From NCBI GenBank assembly GCA_963765625.1, contig CAVXXD010000005.1:186001-250000 (forward strand): 64,000 bases of DNA, in the 5' to 3' direction. Below the pieces are notes generated by a model. The model was not told the DNA's origin and ran no database searches. It was given only the letters and a program-made list of their open reading frames with translations. Each line of letters starts with the position of its first letter. Within the stretch, counting starts at the first letter, position 1. This document shows, piece after piece, positions 58,452 through 64,000 of this stretch. This stretch comes from CAVXXD01 sp963765625 (GTDB lineage: Bacteria; Actinomycetota; Geothermincolia; Geothermincolales; Geothermincolaceae). The position numbers and the translations under genes are program-made.

Positions 58452-59945
58452 TTATTTCTTCTTTTTCTTCTTCTTCTTGGAAGAAGACGTCGGCCCCTTG
58501 GTGGTCTTTTTAGTTCCGGGCTTGGCGGCAGGCTTCTTGGTGGTGGCCTTGGGCGCGCTCTGGGAAGCCGGCTTCTTCTTTGCGACCGCTTCCGTCTCTT
58601 CTTCGTCAGGTACCATCTCCGCCTTGGTGGCCGACGGCGGTTTTGCGCTTACTTTCTCACCCTTCTTGTTCAGCACCACCTCGCGGGCGCCATGCTTTTC
58701 GGCCTTGGCCTTGAGCGAGGCGTACTTGGGCTCGGTCTCCTTCCAGAAGGTCAGGATGGGCGGGGCTACGAAGATGGACGAGTAGGCCCCCAACATGACC
58801 CCGATGAAGAGGGCGAAGGCGAAGTCCTTCAAGGTGTCCCCGCCGAAGATGAGGATGGTGAAGATGGGCAGCAGGGTGGTGAGGGTGGTGCCGATGGAGC
58901 GCATCAGGGTCTGGTTGATGCTGTCGTTGACCACGTCGCGGTAGGTCCGCCGCCCGGTGCGGTCCATGAGGTTGGCGTTCTCAGCGATGCGGTCGAAGAC
59001 CACGATGGTGTCATAGAGGGAGTACCCCATGATGGTGAGGAAGGCAATGACCGTGGCCGGCGTCACCTGCCTCCCGGTGAGGGCGTAGATGCCCACGGTG
59101 ATCACTATGTCGTGGACCAGGGCCACGATGGACGGGACGGCCATCTTGAACTCGAAGCGGAAGGAGATGTAGATGAGGATAACGGCCAGGAAGACGGCCA
59201 GGCTGATGAGGGCCTTGCGGCTGACCTCCTTGCCCCATTCCGATCCCACCTGCTCCTCCGACTTGGTGATGATGTTGTAGGGGCTGCTGGTCAGGTCCTC
59301 GACCAGGGCCGCCTGAACCTGTTCGGCTTGGGCCGCCTGGTCGGCCGAGGCAGCCTCGCCGGTCAGGTCGAAGGTGACGATGATGTATTCACGGTCTTCG
59401 CCATTGACGCTCTCGGAGCCGCTGCTCACGCTGTACTGGCCGACACCCAGGTCGGTGTATCCGGCCATCAGGTCCTCCACGTAAGACGCGGGCGTGACGC
59501 TCTTCATGAACACCTTGAGTACCCACTGGCCGTTCTCGTTCGGGGCCAGGGAGGCTACCTCCGGAGCATTCTCGTATCTGGCGATGAGGTCGTTCTTGAC
59601 GCCGGAGATGATGGCGCTGCGCGCCGCCTCGTCCTCGATGTAGGGCATGCGGATGGTGAGGGTGGTGCCGTCCTCGGAGACCTGAACGATGTGCTCGCTC
59701 AGCCCCTGATCGCTGTAGGTTTCGAGCAAGTCGTTGATCTCCGGCACGGTGGTGGGATTGTCCAGCTCCACCTTGAGCAGGTAGCCGCCCTCGAACTCGA
59801 TGCCGAAATTTATACCCTTGAAAGAGAGAGCCAGGATGGCCACCAGCAGGGCCACCGCGGAGAACATGAGGCCTTTCCAGATCAGGCCGGAGAACTTCTC
59901 CCGGCCGATGAAGTTGAACTTGTGCTCCTTCCCCTTGATGTACAT
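58452..59945 (-). CDS. secF: Protein translocase subunit SecF with long basic C-terminal tail
   Basis: SecF works with SecD to drive late protein export with the proton gradient. The protein has six membrane segments, the N-terminal INFGIEFEGGYLLKVEL, and the SecF segments RFEFKMAVPSIVALVHDIVITVGIYA and TVIAFLTIMGYSLYDTIVVFDRI. The core ends near residue 405; about 90 residues follow, rich in Lys, Ala and Pro and ending in eight lysines. That tail is not part of the normal family. It directly follows secD, with adjacent stop and start. Confidence 0.95.
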   Translation of the reverse strand: MYIKGKEHKFNFIGREKFSGLIWKGLMFSAVALLVAILALSFKGINFGIEFEGGYLLKVELDNPTTVPEINDLLETYSDQGLSEHIVQVSEDGTTLTIRMPYIEDEAARSAIISGVKNDLIARYENAPEVASLAPNENGQWVLKVFMKSVTPASYVEDLMAGYTDLGVGQYSVSSGSESVNGEDREYIIVTFDLTGEAASADQAAQAEQVQAALVEDLTSSPYNIITKSEEQVGSEWGKEVSRKALISLAVFLAVILIYISFRFEFKMAVPSIVALVHDIVITVGIYALTGRQVTPATVIAFLTIMGYSLYDTIVVFDRIAENANLMDRTGRRTYRDVVNDSINQTLMRSIGTTLTTLLPIFTILIFGGDTLKDFAFALFIGVMLGAYSSIFVAPPILTFWKETEPKYASLKAKAEKHGAREVVLNKKGEKVSAKPPSATKAEMVPDEEETEAVAKKKPASQSAPKATTKKPAAKPGTKKTTKGPTSSSKKKKKKKK

Positions 59946-61343
59946 CTAGGCCTCCTCCCCCTGTGCTTCCCGTCCCACGCCGAGCATGGCGGGCTTGCGG
60001 AAGATGTCCAGGCGGCCCAGCAGCACTACCACGTTGTGGGTGAAGCAGTAATTGATGAAGACATCCAGGACGGTGGAGAGGCCCAGGGTGAAGGCGAAGC
60101 CGCGCACCGGGCCGATGGCCAGCATCCACAGGATGAGGGCGGCGATGAAAGTGGAAAAGTCGGCGGCGATGACCGTGCGGAAGGAGTTCTTAAAGGCACG
60201 GTCGGCGGAAGAGCGCATGGTCTTGCCCATGCGTACTTCCTCCTTCAGCCGTTCGAAATAGACCACGCTGGAGTCGGCGGCGATACCGACGGAGACTATG
60301 ATACCGGCGATACCGGCCAGGGTCAGGGTCCAGCCGGCCCACTCGCCCAGCAGGCAGATGATGCCGTAGGTGAGGGCGCCGAAGAGGGCCATCTGCCCGA
60401 TGGCCACCATGCCCAGGCCGCGATAGATGATCAGCATGTAGAGGAGCACGAGGATAAGGCCGGCGAGGCCGGCCAGCAGGGCCTTGTCGAGGGATTCGCG
60501 TCCCAGGGTGGGGCTGACCACCTCGGAAACCGGCATGGTGAAGTCCACCGGCAGGGCGCCAAGCTTGAGCACCAGGGCCAGGTCCTGCGCATGCTGCTTG
60601 TCAAAATCTCCGGTGATCTCCCCTTTGCCGTCGGTGATGGCGCTCTGAACCGCCGGATGCGACTCGATACTGTAGTCCAGCACGATGGCCAGCTGGTTCA
60701 TGGGGGAGGTCTGCGGCTGCAGCTCAGTGGTCAGGTCGCCGAACTGCTTGGTGGCGGCGTCGGTCAGGGTGAAATTGATGAGCCAGCCGTTCTCGTTCTG
60801 GTTAACCGCCGCGGTGGCTGTGTTGATGACGTCGCCGGTGAGTCGGGTGGGCCCCAGCTTTATTTTGTAAACGTTGCCGTTTTCCTCTTTCTCCAGCACG
60901 ATCTCCTGGTCCTTGAGGGCCTGGTAGGCCTGTTCGTCGGTGGAGTCGACCTGGGTGACTTCGGTGGTATCGTAGGCCGCGTCGCCCGCGGCCAGTATCT
61001 CCAGCACCTGGCGGAACTGGAGCTGAGCGGTGGAGCCGATGATCTTTTTGACGCGGTCGACATCCTTCTCGCCGGGTATCTGCACCAGCACACGGTTCTC
61101 TCCCTCCGCCGCCACCACCGGTTCGGTGAGGCCCAGGGCATTGATACGGTTGCGGATGATCTCCGCCGCTTTTTCCATGGTGTCGGCGTCGGTCTCCCCC
61201 ACCGCCTGCATGGTGATGCTGATGCCGCCCTCCAGGTCCAGGCCCAGCTTGGGGCTCATATCCCCGATGATGACGGGGATATAGATGGCCAGCAGCACTC
61301 CCAGCACCAGCACCAGCCATCCGACGTTATTTTTCAGCTTCAC
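59946..61343 (-). CDS. secD: Protein translocase subunit SecD
   Basis: The 465-residue protein has the first membrane helix (VGWLVLVLGVLLAIYIPVII), the signature LGLDLEGGISI, a P1 periplasmic-type domain (ENRVLVQIPGEKDVDRVKKIIG), and the six-helix RND-like core with ALLAGLAGLILVLLYMLIIYRGLG and GIAGIIVSVGIAADSSVVYFERLKEE. The order yajC-secD-secF is conserved. Confidence 0.97.
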   Translation of the reverse strand: MKLKNNVGWLVLVLGVLLAIYIPVIIGDMSPKLGLDLEGGISITMQAVGETDADTMEKAAEIIRNRINALGLTEPVVAAEGENRVLVQIPGEKDVDRVKKIIGSTAQLQFRQVLEILAAGDAAYDTTEVTQVDSTDEQAYQALKDQEIVLEKEENGNVYKIKLGPTRLTGDVINTATAAVNQNENGWLINFTLTDAATKQFGDLTTELQPQTSPMNQLAIVLDYSIESHPAVQSAITDGKGEITGDFDKQHAQDLALVLKLGALPVDFTMPVSEVVSPTLGRESLDKALLAGLAGLILVLLYMLIIYRGLGMVAIGQMALFGALTYGIICLLGEWAGWTLTLAGIAGIIVSVGIAADSSVVYFERLKEEVRMGKTMRSSADRAFKNSFRTVIAADFSTFIAALILWMLAIGPVRGFAFTLGLSTVLDVFINYCFTHNVVVLLGRLDIFRKPAMLGVGREAQGEEA

Positions 61344-61429
61344 TGTGCACCTCCGTCTATCCCTCCATAATCGATGACCGGGTGATTGACCCGGCCATGG
61401 ATGTAAACCATTCCAAGGACATCTCCGCC

Positions 61430-61960
61430 CTAGGCTTTGCCGCCCTTTTTGTTCTGCTTCCCGGCCTTCTCTTCGTCCCCGGCCGGTTCCGCTTCCACGG
61501 CATCCTCTTCCGGAACTTCCTCCGCTTCCTCGAGAGCCGCGGCTTCTGTCTCCTCGACGGGCTCTTCCTCGGACTCTTCAGCCTCTTCTTCTTTCGCCTG
61601 CTCCTTCTCCGCCTGCCTCTCGGCCTTCCTCTCCAGGGCGGTGAGGTTGCGGGCGACGGAACTCTTGGCGATGCGGACCTCCACTCCTTCGCTCACCTCG
61701 ATGAGCATGGTGTCGTCCTCGAGCTCGGTGATGAACCCGTAGATCCCGCCCTGGATGATGACCTCGTCACCCGTCTTGGCGGTGTCGATAAGCTCCGCCT
61801 GGTCGCGCATGCGCTTCTGCTGCGGGCGCCAGAGCATGAAATAGAAGATCACCGCGAAGAGCACGATGATGATGATGAAGCTGTAGGAACTGGAACCGCC
61901 CGAGGTTTCTTCTTGAGCGAGCACCATGGCCTGCTGAGCCAGTAACATGGCCGTTAACAT
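61430..61960 (-). CDS. yajC: Preprotein translocase subunit YajC with acidic C-terminal tail
   Basis: The core of about 100 residues is typical YajC: one membrane helix (FIIIIVLFAVIFYFMLWRPQQKR), then GDEVIIQGGIYGFITELEDDTMLIEVSEGVEVRIAKSSV. About 75 residues follow that are mostly Glu, Ala and Lys (from ERQAEKEQAKEEE to the end), which is longer than in most YajC proteins. It precedes secD by 86 bases. YajC binds SecD-SecF and YidC in other bacteria. Confidence 0.93.
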   Translation of the reverse strand: MLTAMLLAQQAMVLAQEETSGGSSSYSFIIIIVLFAVIFYFMLWRPQQKRMRDQAELIDTAKTGDEVIIQGGIYGFITELEDDTMLIEVSEGVEVRIAKSSVARNLTALERKAERQAEKEQAKEEEAEESEEEPVEETEAAALEEAEEVPEEDAVEAEPAGDEEKAGKQNKKGGKA

Positions 61961-62011
61961 CCGTATGTACCACCTTTCATTCCCGAGCCGCCTACGCTTG
62001 AGACGGCCGAA

Positions 62012-63115
62012 TTATTCCGCACGGTTCCAGCCTTTCCAGGCGGAAACGAACTGGTCCATTCTACCAGCTTTTATCGCGCTTCTGCAATCCGTCAGAAGTG
62101 CCTGCATAAAGGCGAGGTTGTGCTCCGTTAAAAGCATGTGGGCGAGGATCTCATTGTTTAAGAAGAGGTGGCGGATGTAAGCCCGGCTGAAGCCCCGGCA
62201 GGCGGCGCACCCGCAACCATCCTCCAGGGGCGAGAAGTTGTCGCGATGGATGGAATTACGCAGGTTGAGACGGCCCTGCCGGGTGAGAGCGGACCCGTTG
62301 CGGGCCAGGCGGGTGGGGAGGACGGAGTCGAACATGTCCACTCCCTGGGCGACGGCCTCCACCAGGCCCTCGGGGTCCCCCACCCCCATGAGGTAACGGG
62401 GCTTCCCGGCCGGCAGGTACCCGATCTGACCAGCCAGCGTTTCCAGCATCAGCTCCCGCGGCTCACCTACGCTCAGGCCGCCAATACCGTAGCCGGGGAA
62501 ATCGAGCTCCACCGTGAGCTCGGCCGAGCGCCGCCGCTCCGCCGGCCAGGTGCCTCCCTGCACTATGGCGAAGAGAGCCTGCCGGGGATGGCGATGAGCC
62601 TGCCGGCAGCGCTTGGCCCAGCGCCAGGTGAGGTCCACCGAGTCCCGAACGTAGGCCTGCTCGCAGGGCCAGGGGGCGCATTCGTCCAGCACCATGGCGA
62701 TGTCGGAGCCGAAGGCCTCCTGGGCCCGCACCGCTTCCTCGGGGGAGAAGAAGACCTCCGCGCCGTCGTAGACCGATCGGAAAGTCACGCCTTCTTCCGA
62801 GAGCTTAAGAGTTTTAGAGAGAGAGAAGACCTGGTAGCCACCGGAGTCGGTGAGGAGGGCACCGCTCCAGCCGTTGAAGGCGTGCAACCCGCCGGCCGCC
62901 TCGATGACCTCGAGGCCGGGGCGGAGGTAGAGGTGGTAGGTGTTGGCCAGCACCAGGCCGTATCCCATCTCCCTCACCCGCTCCGGCATGACCGCCTTGA
63001 CCGAGCCGCGTGTGCCCACCGGCATGAACACCGGGGTTTCCACGTCGCCGTGGGCGGTGTGGAGTACGCCGCAGCGGGCGGCCGTTCTGCTGTCTTTCGC
63101 GGTTATGGTAAACAT
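62012..63115 (-). CDS. tgt: Queuine tRNA-ribosyltransferase
   Basis: The enzyme exchanges guanine 34 of GUN-anticodon tRNAs for preQ1. The 367-residue barrel has the conserved LLTDSGGYQVFSLSK, MVLDECAPWP, GGLSVGEPRELM, RYLMGVGDPEGLVEAVAQGVDMFDSVLPTRLARNG, and the zinc site CGCAACRGFSRAYIRHLF. It follows queA by four bases and precedes yajC, the common order queA-tgt-yajC-secD-secF. Confidence 0.97.
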   Translation of the reverse strand: MFTITAKDSRTAARCGVLHTAHGDVETPVFMPVGTRGSVKAVMPERVREMGYGLVLANTYHLYLRPGLEVIEAAGGLHAFNGWSGALLTDSGGYQVFSLSKTLKLSEEGVTFRSVYDGAEVFFSPEEAVRAQEAFGSDIAMVLDECAPWPCEQAYVRDSVDLTWRWAKRCRQAHRHPRQALFAIVQGGTWPAERRRSAELTVELDFPGYGIGGLSVGEPRELMLETLAGQIGYLPAGKPRYLMGVGDPEGLVEAVAQGVDMFDSVLPTRLARNGSALTRQGRLNLRNSIHRDNFSPLEDGCGCAACRGFSRAYIRHLFLNNEILAHMLLTEHNLAFMQALLTDCRSAIKAGRMDQFVSAWKGWNRAE

Positions 63116-63119
63116 GTTT

Positions 63120-64000
63120 TCACATTATAAGCATGGCGTCGCCGAAGCTGAAGAAGCGATAACATTCTTCGACCGCTTCACGGTAGGCGCGCATCACCAG
63201 TTCCCGCCCCCGAAGGCGCAGGCCAGCATGAGCAGCGTGGAGCGCGGCAGGTGGAAGTTGGTGAGCAGCACGTCGACGGTGCCAAAGGAATATCCCGGGT
63301 AGATGAAGAGGCTGGTGCCGCCGCGGAAGGGCCGCAGCGCCCCCTCGCTCCAGGCCGTCTCCAGGGAGCGCACCACCGTCGTGCCCACCGCCACCACCCG
63401 GCCGCCCTCCCGGCGTGTCCGGTTTACCAGGGAGCATGTCTCCTCCCCCACTTCTACCTCCTCGGAGTGCATGGGATGGTCCTCCACTATCTCGGACCGC
63501 ACCGGGCGGAAGGTGTCCAGGCCGATCTCCAGGTCGACGTAGCCCGTCTCCACCCCCATGGCCCGCGCTTCCTCGAGGGTGCCCGGGGTAAAGTGGAGAC
63601 CGGCGGTGGGGGCGGCCACCGACCCGGTGCGCGCGGCGTAGACGGTCTGGTAGCGCTCCCCATCCTCGAGTTCTTCTTTGACATAAGGGGGCAGGGGCAC
63701 CCGGCCCAGTTCCTCGATGAGCTCATCCGGCGGCTCCCCGGACCTGGGAAGAAGCTCCACCCGCAGCTCACCCGAGCCCAGGTTCTCCGCCACCCTGACC
63801 TCGAGACGCCCAGCTTCCACCACCACGATGTCACCGGAGCGCAGGCGGCGGGAAGGCCGCCCCAGAGCCTCCCACTTCAGGTGGGCCCGGTCCAGGGGGC
63901 GCAGCAGGAGTATCTCCGCCCGCCCTCCTCCGCGCAGCTTGCCGGGCAAGCGTGCCTTACGCACCCGGTTGCGGTTGAGGACCAGGGCGTCGCCCTTAGC
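63120..64000 (-). CDS. queA: S-adenosylmethionine:tRNA ribosyltransferase-isomerase QueA, frameshifted, 5' end outside window
   Basis: QueA transfers ribose from SAM to preQ1 in tRNA. From the window edge (GDALVLNRNRVRKARL) the frame runs through YQTVYAARTGSVAAPTAGLHFTP, VDLEIGLDTFRPV and LLTNFHLPRSTLLMLACAFGG, then ends at a stop near 63194. The -1 frame continues with RELVMRAYREAVEECYRFFSFGDAML, the standard QueA end. Adding one G to a run of five at about 63206-63212 joins them. I take this as one gene with a one-base deletion, probably a homopolymer error. The start codon lies beyond 64000. Confidence 0.93.

Noticed and set aside
58692..61370. An 892-codon open frame on the plus strand, opposite secF and secD
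   Set aside because: It is the antisense shadow of two certain genes. High GC leaves long open frames in the wrong strand, and the translation is low-complexity with no family pattern.
1..64000. tRNA or rRNA genes
   Set aside because: I saw no T-loop words or cloverleaf outside the coding regions; a tRNAscan run would settle it.

Overview
This window reads as a chromosomal segment of a GC-rich, monoderm, strictly or facultatively anaerobic bacterium, most likely a deep-branching member of the Actinomycetota (inference). The support is a type IV pilus machine with PilM, PilN, PilO and a PilP-like protein but no PilQ secretin in view, a PyrR attenuator of the Gram-positive type, an excisionase/BldC-like regulator, a group 3-like NiFe hydrogenase, and a secreted protein with repeats opening W-Y-L-A-E-G, a pattern I associate with subsurface and hot-spring Actinobacteria. 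Almost everything is on the minus strand; the only plus-strand genes I support are two acyl-CoA dehydrogenases at 55985-58362. I found no tRNA, rRNA, CRISPR array, insertion sequence or prophage.

Layout by position (the minus-strand genes are transcribed from high to low coordinates). 1-3692: pyrimidine operon pyrR-pyrB-pyrC-carB-like behind a PyrR-binding RNA and an intrinsic terminator. 3681-7640: glycosyltransferase, nusB, Asp23-family, efp and a prolidase-type peptidase. 7715-13351: four minor-pilin genes, one of them a 929-aa giant. 13633-16884: shikimate genes aroC-aroK-aroB-aroQ. 16955-20354: pilP-like, pilO, pilN, pilM and a 59-aa HTH regulator. 20603-23572: prepilin peptidase, two tandem major pilins and pilC. 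23727-29896: an ABC transporter with a TPR protein, pilT, pilB and aroE. 29997-36216: a signalling module of a small Ras-like GTPase, a 1465-aa DUF4388 scaffold and three Roadblock/LC7 proteins. 36391-39503: NiFe hydrogenase with a ferredoxin and a V4R-like protein. 39637-45987: mltG, ruvX, alaS, DUF948, iscU-type scaffold and rarA. 46332-49316: secreted repeat protein. 49386-55738: aspS, hisS, metallo-beta-lactamase, dtd and rel. 58452-64000: secF, secD, yajC, tgt and queA.

The central theme is a nearly complete type IV pilus locus interleaved with shikimate genes and followed by a GTPase/Roadblock module that resembles MglA/MglB (pilus polarity in Myxococcus) and the conservon systems of Streptomyces. 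The least described part is the 1465-aa DUF4388 protein, which carries about ten copies of a short D-M-L-E motif and may be a multivalent scaffold between these proteins and the pilus.

Three ordinary genes (carB-like, pyrC, queA) each need a one-base shift to give a family-length product. Errors in the assembled sequence are the simplest explanation, although real lesions cannot be excluded from one sequence.
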